Positions 8,365 to 17,938 of a stretch of DNA of 34,345 bases are shown here, piece by piece; position 1 is the first letter of the stretch; the number at the start of each line of letters is the position of its first letter. Both the position numbers and the translations under genes were made by a program. The stretch lies in assembly GCA_017441205.1 (NCBI GenBank), contig JAFRYG010000121.1:1-34345 (forward strand). The letters are read 5' to 3'. The notes beneath the pieces are model-generated. The model had not been told where the DNA came from. It worked only from the letters and a program-made list of their open reading frames with translations, and searched no databases. The stretch is from Pseudomonadota bacterium (lineage in GTDB: Bacteria; Myxococcota_A; Bradymonadia; UBA4248).

Positions 8365-11300
8365 TTATCCTTCGAGGATTGCTTTGGCCGCGGGATGCTC
8401 GGGCGCAATTTCGAGGAGCATTTGCGCCGTTTCCCTGAGACTGTCGGCAGAATCACCGCGTTTCTGCTTAAGCTGAATCGTCAGTTCGAGCGCCATCAGT
8501 TTAAGAGCAGTATTACTGGAATTGTTCAGGTTATCGAGTTTTGCTGCGGCCTCGCTGAGTTTATCTGCATCCAGATCATAGTAGACCGAAAGCAGAACCA
8601 TTTTCTCTGATTTTGCATTGCGCAGCTTGAGAGAATTGTAGATCTTTTTCGCATCATCCGGAGCTGTTTCGCGCATCAGCAGGCAGCGTTCGACATCAAA
8701 CTCTTCTTTTTGCCGAATATCAGCTTCAGCACTTGCCTGCGTCAATGTGGCGATTGCCTCATCCTGCTGTCCGCTCAGGGCGAGATCTGTCGCTTTCATG
8801 CGATAAATGGCGAGGATCGTTTGTTTATCGAGTCCCTGTCTGTTTTCGAGAATGTCAGAAAAGACTTTGACAGAGTTGTTCAAATCACCCAGCTGCTTAT
8901 AGAGCATGGCGAGTTCCAGTTTGATTTGGTTCCGGTTCTCGTCTGTCGCTTTGGGCAGCTTTGTTTTGGTGATGATTTTGATTTCCAGCTTAACGGCTTT
9001 TTTGACCTGTCCGATACGTTTGTAGAAATCGAGGAGATCGAGTGCGAAAGTATATTTGAAGGCCTGTTTGTAGTAGTCTTCTGCCTGAGCGAGCCGTTCT
9101 TTGGATTCATAAAGCTCGCCGAGCTTGATGCAAAGCCTGGATTTATCTTCAGCAGACAGCGTATTGAGTGCGTTGTTGATAACGGCAGTAAAGCTGTCAT
9201 CATCGATATTATCGGCGCATTCCCTGACCAAAGTATCGATGGAATCATTCTCATGCTGTTCTTCGCTTTGTTCTTCCTCATCATTTTGGTCTTCGACATC
9301 AGGAAGCCATAAACTGGCGAGCATCTGATAGTCTTCGGAATCCTTATCCGGTGCATTTCTGAGCATTGAAATCACGCGATCTTCAAAACCATTCTGAAGG
9401 ATGGACGGACGTTGCTCTTCGCCAAGGATATCGATGACTTCGGATGTTCTTGAGGAATCCAGCAATAATTTTGCCCTTGCGATGCGCATAGCCATCGCAG
9501 TCAGTGCAGTGGATTCGCTTTCGAGCTGCTCTAAGAAACAAATGAGCTGATCGGTATCGAGGTTCGCAGCGCTGGCTTTTTCGATGAGCTGATCGAGTAC
9601 TGCGGGGATAACCTTATCATCATCTTTTTCGATGATATCGAGGTAGTACTTCATTGTTTTTGTGTCATACAGATGTATGAGCGCAAAAGTCAGGCATCTC
9701 ATGGCATAGTTGAAGCGTTCCTGCTGAGAGAGTTTTTCCATTGGAAATTCTCTCGTAATCTCGGTGCATTCAAAGAATCTTTCGAGTCTTTCGAAAGCAT
9801 TGAAGCAGCACTTAAAAGCAGGAACATTGTCCGGAGCCGCTTTGAGAAGGTTTGCAAATGCATCTGCGGCTTTTTCAGGGTCTTTAAGAATATTTTGATA
9901 ACAATCCGCCAGCGTCATTTCAATTTTTGCGATGCGCTTTTTGTCATCCATGCCGGATACAGCATCTTCAAGACAATCAGTCCACATCTTAATTGCGCTT
10001 TCATCATCATGTGCAGTTGTCTTAAGCATATTAAGCAACCGATCACTCGGAGTCAGTGCATAGAGCTGAGCGTGTGCAGGAATAAAGGTATCGAGATCGA
10101 TAGCAGAGCCCTGTCCCTGCATAAATCCAAGATATCGTTCAAGAAGTCCTTTTTTGAGGTCGTTTGTAATATCGCGTTCCAAAACGTTTTGATAAAGTTC
10201 TCCGACGAGCGCAGAAAGCCCGGACACAATGCATTTCGGTTCAACGCGCTGGAGAATCGCGATTGCCTTTTCATTATCGACGCTGTCCATCAACTCACAG
10301 ATACTGTCACTGACTTCTGCCTTAAGTTCATCGAACTGCAGGAGATCTTCGTATACCGAAATAATTTTCTGATCATCATCAGCGAATGAGAGTTTCAGTT
10401 CCCGGCAAACATTTTCCATTTCCGCCTTAAGTCTGGGATTTTTAGCCCTGGCAGCTTTGAGCGAAGCATAGATAAAGGCTCTGTCCGGTTGTGAGGTTTT
10501 GGTAGCCAGGTTATAGCAAAGATCGATGGCTTCATTGCCGGCAGGATTAGTTGCAACGGATTTTTCAGCATATTCCAAAGCCATGCTATCACGATTGGGA
10601 AGGCGCGTAAGGACTTTGGCAATTCTGAGCCAAATGTTGGATAAATCAGTTGTTGAGAGGGAATCCGCTTCCAAATCGTTCATGGCTTCGCGGAATTCAT
10701 TATTGGACTTCATTTTGGATGCGATTCTGAGCAGCATTCCATCAATGAGATTATTGTTTGGTGCGAAACCAATGGCCTCTCGCAGAACTTCGAGAGCCAG
10801 AGGCTGATCCCCCTTAAAGCTCTGAATACCGGATGATACGAGTCTCTTCAGGCACATTCCAAGGGGTTCAGAGACATCGTCAAACGTATGCAGCAGCGAT
10901 TCAACCTTGTCACATTGCGCAAAATTCACGACATGCAAGCTCAGGGAGACGAGTGCCCTGAGTTTTTGCAGTTGAGTGCAATTGTCCATCAGGCCGACGA
11001 TTATTTTATACAAATCGTCGAAGGTATTTCCCGAATGCCCTTCGAGAATGCATCTCTCGTACAATCCAAGAGCTTCGTCGATGTTCTGACATTTAAATGC
11101 CTGGACTTGTGCACATTCCAGGATCAGGCTGCATCGTTTTTGCGGATCATCGATTGAATCCCAATGATTGGACAGGAGTTCAACAAGTTCCGGCCATTTC
11201 TCAGCCTCCCGGAGATGATGGCTGACTTCAGAAAAAGCCTCCGTATTGCCGGAATCATATTCGAGCGCTTCCTGGAACGCAGCAGCCGCTCTCTCACTGT

Positions 11301-12168
11301 CCTTGATTAAATCACCAAAGATATGCCCCATGCAGACGCAGAGTTCAGAATGTTTTTCGACGTCTGATTCATATAAATAAAGATGGGTATCGTACAGTTC
11401 GATGAGTTCTTCGTATTTTTTTTCAATGAGGAGTGTGTTTCTCTGTCTGATGAAGTCGAGCCGTTCATCGACCATCATATCCCGCGTTGGCACGGCGAGA
11501 AATGGGGATTTCATCGGAAGCATGAGCTCCTCAATTTCATCGGAACGACGTTGTCGGTCAAAGATGTACTGCACATTCGGAATGGTTGCTCCGGTATCGC
11601 TGGCCATGCCAACGAGCGTACCGATTTCAGTCTGCATATTGATGAGGTCATGAATGAGTTTAAATGTTCCATTTCCCTCAGCAATATTAAGGTTTTCGTA
11701 GAATCCATCCGGATCGAGCCTGTCGAGGGAGAGGTCAATGATGGCTTTAGTATGAACAGCATTTGTGGGATCGAAAGCTTTTGAATCATCGCCCCAGAGC
11801 CATGTGAAGAGCTGTTCAATGCGCTGAGCATCATCCCTGACATTTATGGCTTCGTATTCACACATCTGAACACGTCTGGACATGACATCTTCAAAATCGA
11901 ATGAATCCTGGATACCGGCTGTGTAATGCATGTCATTGCAGCTCGAAAGCCGCAGCAAAATGAGCATATGTCCCCGATGGAAACGTTTTTTTCCATTTAT
12001 GTCGATGGGCGTCAGCCACTGATTATTCTGATAGGTATCGATATATGGCGTGATCCGTTCCAGACCGCGACGTTTGAGCATTGCATCGAATGAGTCCCGA
12101 TCATAGGTCTCACAAAGCGTTTTTGCCTGTTCGCGAACTTTTGTCATGTATAGTTTGTCATTTGCCAT
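8365..12168 (-). CDS. Large tetratricopeptide-repeat protein
   Basis: This 1267-residue protein has no signal peptide or membrane helix and is therefore probably cytoplasmic. It is almost entirely helical, with TPR-like units such as AAAAFQEALEYDSGNTEAF (near residue 290), YEKSVATNPAGNEAI-type pairs and a C-terminal LLEIAPEHPAAKAILEG. A short acidic linker (DQNDEEEQSEEQHEND) splits the array near residue 950. TPR solenoids are protein-interaction scaffolds; no catalytic domain is seen. It begins 9 bp after the truD stop, with its ribosome site (TGAGG) overlapping that stop, so the two are co-translated. With a PEGA kinase two genes upstream, a role as kinase partner is possible but unproven. 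Confidence 0.85.
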   Translation of the reverse strand: MANDKLYMTKVREQAKTLCETYDRDSFDAMLKRRGLERITPYIDTYQNNQWLTPIDINGKKRFHRGHMLILLRLSSCNDMHYTAGIQDSFDFEDVMSRRVQMCEYEAINVRDDAQRIEQLFTWLWGDDSKAFDPTNAVHTKAIIDLSLDRLDPDGFYENLNIAEGNGTFKLIHDLINMQTEIGTLVGMASDTGATIPNVQYIFDRQRRSDEIEELMLPMKSPFLAVPTRDMMVDERLDFIRQRNTLLIEKKYEELIELYDTHLYLYESDVEKHSELCVCMGHIFGDLIKDSERAAAAFQEALEYDSGNTEAFSEVSHHLREAEKWPELVELLSNHWDSIDDPQKRCSLILECAQVQAFKCQNIDEALGLYERCILEGHSGNTFDDLYKIIVGLMDNCTQLQKLRALVSLSLHVVNFAQCDKVESLLHTFDDVSEPLGMCLKRLVSSGIQSFKGDQPLALEVLREAIGFAPNNNLIDGMLLRIASKMKSNNEFREAMNDLEADSLSTTDLSNIWLRIAKVLTRLPNRDSMALEYAEKSVATNPAGNEAIDLCYNLATKTSQPDRAFIYASLKAARAKNPRLKAEMENVCRELKLSFADDDQKIISVYEDLLQFDELKAEVSDSICELMDSVDNEKAIAILQRVEPKCIVSGLSALVGELYQNVLERDITNDLKKGLLERYLGFMQGQGSAIDLDTFIPAHAQLYALTPSDRLLNMLKTTAHDDESAIKMWTDCLEDAVSGMDDKKRIAKIEMTLADCYQNILKDPEKAADAFANLLKAAPDNVPAFKCCFNAFERLERFFECTEITREFPMEKLSQQERFNYAMRCLTFALIHLYDTKTMKYYLDIIEKDDDKVIPAVLDQLIEKASAANLDTDQLICFLEQLESESTALTAMAMRIARAKLLLDSSRTSEVIDILGEEQRPSILQNGFEDRVISMLRNAPDKDSEDYQMLASLWLPDVEDQNDEEEQSEEQHENDSIDTLVRECADNIDDDSFTAVINNALNTLSAEDKSRLCIKLGELYESKERLAQAEDYYKQAFKYTFALDLLDFYKRIGQVKKAVKLEIKIITKTKLPKATDENRNQIKLELAMLYKQLGDLNNSVKVFSDILENRQGLDKQTILAIYRMKATDLALSGQQDEAIATLTQASAEADIRQKEEFDVERCLLMRETAPDDAKKIYNSLKLRNAKSEKMVLLSVYYDLDADKLSEAAAKLDNLNNSSNTALKLMALELTIQLKQKRGDSADSLRETAQMLLEIAPEHPAAKAILEG

Positions 12169-12177
12169 ATCATAACC

Positions 12178-13290
12178 TCATCGTGTGAATGAAGAGCCAC
12201 ATAAATGTCGTAAAAATACTGTTGCGTAACTGCCGGAAGGGAGTTCAAAGGCGATGGAAATATTATCTCCCGAAAGGCGTGTAAATGACAAATTTCCGGG
12301 ACGTACCCAGAACAGACGCCGTGAACCATCGGCCAATCTGTTTATCAGGGAAGCATCATATTTGCCTGGTGAATTATCTTTTTCAGCCCAGACATTCAGG
12401 ACATCGGTCAGTGCATTTTGCTCCAATTCGGCAGTATACTGACTGCCCTGCATAACACGTTTTCCCGGCAATCCGAGCGTGACCGCAATTTCGCCGTTAT
12501 CGGCCCTGAGCTGATCTGTTTTGGGATCATCGCAAATAAAGCACCCGGCATTTATTTTCTGCATGACATCCCCGGCCTCAACACCAAATTTTTTTTCGGT
12601 ATACCGACGCGCTGCCGAAAGATTAAATATGGCAGACTGCAGCGCACTGATATAGAGTTTTTTCATCTGATGGCGTTCTTTCTGACCGGTGAGCACGCGA
12701 ATACCGTGAGCGACGTTGCCCGCATCAAGGCCAAATCTTTGTTTACCAAAATAATTAATAAATCCGCACTTCTGCGCTTCGTCCAGTGCTTTCTGAATAT
12801 CAGCATCGCCGGCGCGGACCCCATAAAGATTGACGATAAATTGATTTCCCCTCAGATGGCCCATCCTGAGTTTATTGGTATGCCGCGAGTGTTTCAGGAC
12901 AGTCATCCAGCCGAGTTCATTGAGCTGATGAATGGCATTTTCCGGGTTTTGTCTTGTTTGTACGCTGAACCATTGCCGGGTAATGGCATGGGCATCCTTT
13001 TTACCGGCATATCCCACATCGATTTCACTGACTCCGAAAACCTTTTCGATAGCTTTGGCAATATCCTGTGAATTTCTGGATGTTTTTTCAATCCAAAGGT
13101 AGACGTGATCGCCCTCTCCCGATGGGAGGTAAGCAGGAATTTCCGAAACACAGAAATCCGCATTCTGAGTTCCCATATCGCCACCGATCTGGGCGACAGA
13201 AACAGTACACAGAGGCATGTCATCACTGTATCCCGTCAAGATGACTCGGCGTTCCCAATCGGAAATCTCTGATCGTCTGCCCTGATCCAT
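12178..13290 (-). CDS. truD: tRNA pseudouridine synthase D
   Basis: It isomerises uridine 13 of certain tRNAs to pseudouridine. The 370-residue length is normal. The catalytic motif is GYAGKKDAHAITRQWFSV, with Asp99 the expected nucleophile, and the second family motif NYFGKQRFG (near residue 184) is intact. The C-terminal TRUD insertion follows (LPGKRVMQG, FELPSGSYATVFLRHL). The start at ATG 13290 has no good ribosome site, only an A/T-rich leader, so translation may depend on coupling with the kinase gene 49 bp upstream. It is an RNA-modification gene lodged between a signalling kinase and a scaffold protein. Confidence 0.92.
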   Translation of the reverse strand: MDQGRRSEISDWERRVILTGYSDDMPLCTVSVAQIGGDMGTQNADFCVSEIPAYLPSGEGDHVYLWIEKTSRNSQDIAKAIEKVFGVSEIDVGYAGKKDAHAITRQWFSVQTRQNPENAIHQLNELGWMTVLKHSRHTNKLRMGHLRGNQFIVNLYGVRAGDADIQKALDEAQKCGFINYFGKQRFGLDAGNVAHGIRVLTGQKERHQMKKLYISALQSAIFNLSAARRYTEKKFGVEAGDVMQKINAGCFICDDPKTDQLRADNGEIAVTLGLPGKRVMQGSQYTAELEQNALTDVLNVWAEKDNSPGKYDASLINRLADGSRRLFWVRPGNLSFTRLSGDNISIAFELPSGSYATVFLRHLCGSSFTR

Positions 13291-13339
13291 ATTTTTAAAT
13301 TACCAACTATTCATAGATGTGATGTTCTGCGAAAAGAAA

Positions 13340-15358
13340 TCATTTCTTTTTTGATTTTAACTGCTTCAATTCTTTACTAATCGAAATATCCTCATCCTCA
13401 CTCTTCCATTTGAATGTCTTTTTAGCTGTCTTATAACCATCCAACTTTATTTCAATCGTATGTTCCCTACTCATAGAAAGCCGAACACGTGTCGGGGTTA
13501 ACCCTTCCGCGCGAACACCATCCACGTAAACGGTTGCGTGGTCCGGAGTTGAATGAATTTCGACAAATTTTTCCATCTCTTCAAACGCTGCAACAATTTC
13601 TCCGGTATTGCGCGCATTCCGGGAATTCAAATCGACTTCGAAAGGTTTGTAGAAGAGCTTTTTAATCACTATTTTTGAAACATCTGCAGGTACTGAAACA
13701 GAGGCAGGAGTCACTTTGTCACTCAGCTCGTTTCCAATGAAAATTTGCGCACCCTCGGGTTCGCTCGTAATGGAAATGGTCCTGGATTCAGAAGCTGCAT
13801 TTTGCGGAACAACCGTTTCCGTATCCTGATCCGGTTCAGAGGTCAGCGCATGGACAAAGAGGAAAATGCACAAACTCAGCACAGCGACAAGACAAATCGC
13901 AGCAATAACCAGCGTTTTTTCTTCGAGTGAAAGAATCCGCTGAAAAAGCTTTTTGCAGGAATCAACGAATCTTCCCATTGCAGTATTGGGTTTGACCTCG
14001 TCGAGAAAGACCATGACCGTCGAATCCTTGCCAGCATCGGCGATATCGAGATCGACGCTTCTGCAAAGGGCATCACTGACGAGAGAATTATCCGTATCCT
14101 GTTTTGGCGGATTCATATTGACCAGGCCAGCTTCGACTGCGGCATCGAATTCTGCTTTGGAGTAGACACTTGTTGCCGTATCTTCACCGGAATTGTCGAT
14201 GAGGCCATTTTCGGCGAGCTTGCGCGCTTCGACTGCACTGATAACGGCAGTATCGCTTGAATCGAGAGAAAAATCCGGATCTGGCTGAATGCTGATGGAA
14301 GGTTTGGAGTTGGCGGTAGCCGTTTTGTTGGAAATATTGACGGAGAGCAACTCACTTCCCGAATGAGCTTTTGCAACAGAAGATGCTGAAGGAGCTGCTG
14401 CTGCAGGATTTGGATTGGCTTCGGATGAAGTTTTTCCTTTTTTGTGTGCGAGATATTTTTCGACGAGCATGGCCAGATTGAGCCCGTCGTAAACCTTGCA
14501 GGAATCGTGGGAGAACTGAGTAAGTGCAAGGAGAAAATCTCTCGAGGTTGCAAACCGCTGATTAATGTCTCTTGCGAGAGCTTTGGTGAGAATTTTTTTG
14601 AGCTTGTCGGGGATGTCCGGCAAATAGGTCTCAATAGGAACGAAATCCGCCATTCTCGTTTTGGATCGCAGTCTTGCATCATCCAATGCGAGTGGATACA
14701 GCATATGCCCGCAGAGCATCTCATAAAGGACGGCCCCGAGAGCGAACACATCGGTGCGTTGATCGACGCGATCCCCGCGAGCCTGCTCAGGGCTCATGTA
14801 GTTGAATTTTCCCTTGATGGTACCGACCTGAGTATCTTCCTGACGCGCCTTTGCAATACCGAAATCGATGAGTTTGACCTCACCTTCCTTGGAAATACAA
14901 ATATTCTGCGGATTGACATCGCGGTGTACGATGCCGAGTGATTCGCCGGAGTCATCGAGCATTCTGTGGGCATAAGACAGGCCGCAGCAAACTTCCATTG
15001 CAATAAAAACGGCGGCCTCGATGGGAAATACCCGGTTCAAACTGAACAGATAATTGGCCAGTTCTGCCAGATTCACACCATCAATGTATTCCATGACCAT
15101 AAAATATTTGTCTTCATCATGTTCAAGTCCATAGACCTGACAGATGTTTTTATGCGTCATATTCACAGTAATGAGTGCTTCATCACGCAGCATCTGCACG
15201 AAGTTGTCATCTTCCTGCAGTGAGCCTTTCAGGCATTTAAGAGCAACAACCTTATCAACGCCCCCAACGCCTTCTGTTTTTGCGCGAAGGATGCGTGCCA
15301 TGCCACCTTCCGCAATGAACCCGTCAATTTTGTATTTGCCAAGTGTCGTTTCCAACAT
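13340..15358 (-). CDS. Membrane Ser/Thr protein kinase with two PEGA domains
   Basis: This 672-residue Hanks-type kinase phosphorylates Ser/Thr on protein targets. The N-terminal kinase domain (about 8-285) has a degenerate Gly loop (AEGGMAR), Lys41 in VALK, the catalytic HRDVNPQN (His145-Asn152), DFG (165-167) and the activation end SPEQ (189-192), so it should be active. A Ser/Pro/Ala-rich linker follows, then one membrane helix (483-506) and two extracytoplasmic PEGA repeats (about 527-575 and 597-650) with YKPFEVDL and DGYKTAKKTF signatures. This layout is common in Myxococcota. The start ATG follows AAGGGAAGGG. A 19-bp A/T-rich palindrome (13332-13350) overlaps its stop codon; it is too weak to be a confident terminator. 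Confidence 0.93.
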   Translation of the reverse strand: MLETTLGKYKIDGFIAEGGMARILRAKTEGVGGVDKVVALKCLKGSLQEDDNFVQMLRDEALITVNMTHKNICQVYGLEHDEDKYFMVMEYIDGVNLAELANYLFSLNRVFPIEAAVFIAMEVCCGLSYAHRMLDDSGESLGIVHRDVNPQNICISKEGEVKLIDFGIAKARQEDTQVGTIKGKFNYMSPEQARGDRVDQRTDVFALGAVLYEMLCGHMLYPLALDDARLRSKTRMADFVPIETYLPDIPDKLKKILTKALARDINQRFATSRDFLLALTQFSHDSCKVYDGLNLAMLVEKYLAHKKGKTSSEANPNPAAAAPSASSVAKAHSGSELLSVNISNKTATANSKPSISIQPDPDFSLDSSDTAVISAVEARKLAENGLIDNSGEDTATSVYSKAEFDAAVEAGLVNMNPPKQDTDNSLVSDALCRSVDLDIADAGKDSTVMVFLDEVKPNTAMGRFVDSCKKLFQRILSLEEKTLVIAAICLVAVLSLCIFLFVHALTSEPDQDTETVVPQNAASESRTISITSEPEGAQIFIGNELSDKVTPASVSVPADVSKIVIKKLFYKPFEVDLNSRNARNTGEIVAAFEEMEKFVEIHSTPDHATVYVDGVRAEGLTPTRVRLSMSREHTIEIKLDGYKTAKKTFKWKSEDEDISISKELKQLKSKKK

Positions 15359-15515
15359 AGTACCCTTCCCTTAGATACAACAGGAGGCGTTTTATCACAC
15401 TTGCCGTGTTTCGCAAGCATGGATTGTTGGTAATGTTCAGTATTCTTTATATTCTTACAGTGATTCTCTTTATTTATGCGAGTTTTGATGCGTACGGCAT
15501 GCGACGGCAAAGAAT

Positions 15516-15548
15516 AAAAAAAAGCGGCGCGTATGTCATAGCGCCGCT
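15516..15548 (-). terminator. Terminator formed by a bulged hairpin element
   Basis: On the minus strand AGCGGCGC and GCGCCGCT pair around TAT-GAC-ATA-C and are followed by an eight-base T run. It lies 75 bp after the AMIN-like gene stop. The hairpin itself is copy 5 of the bulged family, so the element has apparently been used as a terminator. Confidence 0.8.
15523..15548 (-). repeat. Bulged hairpin element, copy 5
   Basis: The minus strand reads AGCGGCGC-TAT-GAC-ATA-C-GCGCCGCT. There is an eight-base perfect outer stem, a three-base TAT/ATA inner stem and one unpaired C. Confidence 0.78.
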
Positions 15549-15550
15549 TC

Positions 15551-15574
15551 TGCGGGCGTATGCAATAGCCCGCA
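15551..15574 (-). repeat. Bulged hairpin element, copy 6
   Basis: The minus strand reads TGCGGGC-TAT-TGC-ATA-C-GCCCGCA. The seven-base outer stem is perfect, and the loop TGC matches copies 1 and 11. It sits two bases from copy 5. A further hairpin of another type (CCGGAAC/GTTCCGG with inner ATGC/GCAT) follows at 15576-15605. Confidence 0.78.
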
Positions 15575-15623
15575 GCCGGAACGAAATGCGAAGCATGAGT
15601 TCCGGTCAGTCACCAACCACAAA

Positions 15624-16256
15624 TTATTTCCGAGCGATGATATCGATCATATTGTCATGCTGCTGGATATCGCACTGGGTTTCGGATTTGAGCTGAACAA
15701 CGACCTTGACCCCTGAGCCGGAAGTGACAGCCTGTGCTTTTGCGAATGGCGTCTTAAAGTAAGACATATCGAGTTCGCGATTATTGTTATGAACGGCCAG
15801 TTTGGTATTTGCGATAAGGATTTCGACGCGATCGGCAGACGAAGCGAGGCGTTCGAAGGTAGTAGGCTGAGACGTCTGAATGAAGATGCGGTGTGCATTT
15901 TCGTCGGGAATGAAGCCGATCCACGAGAGCTGATTGCCGGAAGATTTGGTAAATGTCGATTTATTTTCGGGTTCCAGACGGGAGGGCGGCGTTACACCTT
16001 TGTAGCCGGCCTGAGGAACAGGCTCTTCTTCGGGAGCATTTGTCTGAATATTTCCGAACTGCCCGCTTGCCTTTTCGACTTTTGAGATTTTGGCATCAGA
16101 AGCGTCGCCGGAACCGGATCCAGCCGAGGCATCACCGGACGGAGCGGATGCCTGAGGGACAGGCATACCGGGGATATATCCGACGCCTTCCTGAGCGAAT
16201 GCGGGGAATGAGAGCACCAGTAATAACAATGCTGTCAGGATGGTATGTTTCATCAT
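15624..16256 (-). CDS. Secreted AMIN-like domain protein
   Basis: The protein of about 210 residues has a clear signal peptide (MMKHTILTALLLLVLSFPAFA, cleaved before Gln-Glu). A low-complexity Gly/Ser/Ala/Asp linker comes next, then a C-terminal domain of about 100 residues (LSWIGFIPDENAHRIFIQTS to DIIARK) resembling the AMIN beta fold. AMIN domains bind peptidoglycan or position envelope machines. The frame stays open upstream to 16325, but Met at 16256 begins the signal peptide and is the sensible start; ribosome-site support is weak. It lies downstream of tsf behind a terminator and is therefore probably transcribed separately. The AMIN assignment is by pattern, not a full match. Confidence 0.7.
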   Translation of the reverse strand: MMKHTILTALLLLVLSFPAFAQEGVGYIPGMPVPQASAPSGDASAGSGSGDASDAKISKVEKASGQFGNIQTNAPEEEPVPQAGYKGVTPPSRLEPENKSTFTKSSGNQLSWIGFIPDENAHRIFIQTSQPTTFERLASSADRVEILIANTKLAVHNNNRELDMSYFKTPFAKAQAVTSGSGVKVVVQLKSETQCDIQQHDNMIDIIARK

Positions 16257-16359
16257 CTGAAAATCCGCGAGAATACATGAAAATAGAGATTTGCCCTTCA
16301 GGCGTACAGGACGCTCCGATGACATTTTGAGCTATTCTATCACGTTTTCAATAAAGAAC

Positions 16360-16390
16360 AAAAAAAGGCCTCAAAAGAGGCCTGATTTTT
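16360..16390. terminator. Terminator after tsf (bidirectional shape)
   Basis: AGGCCTC-AAAA-GAGGCCT is a perfect 7-bp stem with a T run on the minus strand (complement of the A run at 16360-16366) and a shorter T run on the plus strand. It lies about 20 bp after the tsf stop. Confidence 0.85.
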
Positions 16391-16404
16391 TGAACACGCA
16401 GCGA

Positions 16405-17034
16405 TTATTCAGCGGGCTGCTCAGCTTCTTCCGTGACGCCTTCGCCGACGACGAGGCGCATGAAGCGGCGGATGCGAATATTTTCGCCTGTGGAGGCGGA
16501 GATGCTGGCGCGTTTCATTTCGACGGTTTCTTTGCCTTCACCCATCCAAATCTGGTCGAGCAGGCAGCTTTCGGCGAACCATTTATTCATCATGCCATCG
16601 ACGATTTTGCCGAGCATGGCTTCGGGTTTGCCGGATTCAGCGGCTTTGGAAGTGAAGATTTTGCGCTGTTCTTCGACGATGGCGGGATCGATTTGATCGC
16701 GGGTAACGCCGAGTGGATTGAGTCCATAGATATGGAGAGCGAGTTCTTTGCAGAAATCGCGGAAGTTATCTGTACGGGCGACGAAGTCGGTTTCGCAGTT
16801 GACTTCGACCATGACTGCGCCTTTGCCATCGTGGTGACGATAAACGCCGATGAATCCTTCGCTTGTTTTGCGGGCACCGCGTTTAGCAGCTTTGGCGAGG
16901 CCTTTAATCTGCAGATATTCGGCAGCTTTTTTGAGATCGCCATCGCATTCGGCGAGAGCTTTTTTGCAATCCATCATACCGCAGTCTGTGGCGTCACGGA
17001 GTTCTTTGACCAATTTTGCACTAATTTCAGCCAT
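16405..17034 (-). CDS. tsf: Translation elongation factor Ts (short form)
   Basis: It exchanges GDP for GTP on EF-Tu. The protein has 209 residues from ATG 17034, which is preceded by AGAGGAAA; the frame is open further upstream but that part is unrelated leader. The N-terminal UBA-like region and the family motifs [16 protein letters not shown] (about 12-27) and [14 protein letters not shown] (about 75-88) are intact. It is much shorter than the roughly 280-residue enterobacterial form and resembles the short Thermus-type EF-Ts with a reduced core, an established variant. It follows rpsB, the classical order, with a hairpin in the 108-bp gap. Confidence 0.95.
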   Translation of the reverse strand: MAEISAKLVKELRDATDCGMMDCKKALAECDGDLKKAAEYLQIKGLAKAAKRGARKTSEGFIGVYRHHDGKGAVMVEVNCETDFVARTDNFRDFCKELALHIYGLNPLGVTRDQIDPAIVEEQRKIFTSKAAESGKPEAMLGKIVDGMMNKWFAESCLLDQIWMGEGKETVEMKRASISASTGENIRIRRFMRLVVGEGVTEEAEQPAE

Positions 17035-17109
17035 TGTATTTCCTCTATATATATGGTTTGTGGTGAATGTGGTCGGAATGAGTGACGGTATTGAACCGGT
17101 CACGAAGCA

Positions 17110-17140
17110 CAAAAAATCCCATGCGAGGCATGGGAATTTT
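17110..17140. terminator. Intercistronic terminator/attenuator between rpsB and tsf
   Basis: TCCCATGC-GAG-GCATGGGA is a perfect 8-bp stem with T-rich flanks in both directions (six T on the minus strand). Its position directly after rpsB would lower tsf transcription relative to rpsB. A similar attenuator is known in the E. coli rpsB-tsf operon. Confidence 0.75.
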
Positions 17141-17142
17141 TA

Positions 17143-17925
17143 TTATTTATCGGCCTTATCGGCTTCGACAGGGCGACCGCGGTGCTGAACTTTAGCCGTG
17201 GGAGCATCTTTGTCAGCTTCTTTTGCGGGAGCTTCTGCGGCGCGGCGTTTGGCGCCTTCGATGCAGGCATCGGCGATAGCGCTCGAGAACAGGCGAATGG
17301 AACGAATTGCGTCGTCATTGCCGGGGATGACATAATCGATGGGTTCGGGATCGCAGTTTGTATCGACGACGGCGATAACGGGGATGCCGAGGATTTTTGC
17401 TTCATTGACGGCGATGGATTCTTTACCGCTGTCGATGATGAAGAGTGCACCCGGGAGGTTATTCATATCTTTGATACCACCGAGGGATTTTTCGAGTTTT
17501 TCGCGTTCGCGTTCAATGACGCGGACTTCTTTTTTCGAAAGTTTGTTGAAGGTGCCATCGGTTGCCATGCGATCAAAGTTACGGAGTTTTTCGATGGAGG
17601 AACGGATGGTTTTCCAGTTCGTCAATGTACCACCGAGCCAGCGTTCGGTGATGTAGAACTGACCGGCACGTGCAGCTTCTTCAGCGATCACGTCCTGGGC
17701 CTGACGTTTGGTTCCAACAAAAAGCACCGGTGCACCAGAAGCAACAACGTTCGACACAAAATCGTAAGCTTTGTCAAAAGCGGTAACTGTTTTGCCCAGG
17801 TCGACAATATGGATACCGTTGCGGGCACCATAAATGTACGGTTTCATTTTGGGGTTCCAGCGTTTTGTCTGATGGCCGAAGTGGACGCCAGATTCAAGAA
17901 GCTTTCTCATCGAAATGTGCGGCAT
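17143..17925 (-). CDS. rpsB: 30S ribosomal protein S2
   Basis: This structural protein of the small ribosomal subunit has 260 residues. The N-terminal signature [20 protein letters not shown] and the following [17 protein letters not shown] are typical of S2. The S2 signature [14 protein letters not shown] appears as [19 protein letters not shown] near residue 190. The C terminus carries a charged Ala/Lys/Asp tail usual for S2 in many phyla. The start ATG 17925 has an excellent AAGGAG site. It is the first gene of the rpsB-tsf unit and is preceded by a leader with hairpins. Confidence 0.97.
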   Translation of the reverse strand: MPHISMRKLLESGVHFGHQTKRWNPKMKPYIYGARNGIHIVDLGKTVTAFDKAYDFVSNVVASGAPVLFVGTKRQAQDVIAEEAARAGQFYITERWLGGTLTNWKTIRSSIEKLRNFDRMATDGTFNKLSKKEVRVIEREREKLEKSLGGIKDMNNLPGALFIIDSGKESIAVNEAKILGIPVIAVVDTNCDPEPIDYVIPGNDDAIRSIRLFSSAIADACIEGAKRRAAEAPAKEADKDAPTAKVQHRGRPVEADKADK

Positions 17926-17938
17926 GTTAATCTCCTTA

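Noticed and set aside
15406..15696. Possible small membrane protein (plus strand, GTG start)
   Set aside because: The first 25 residues are hydrophobic, but the frame then runs through two bulged hairpins and into the 3' end of the AMIN-like gene; the only GGAG lies about 20 bases too far upstream.
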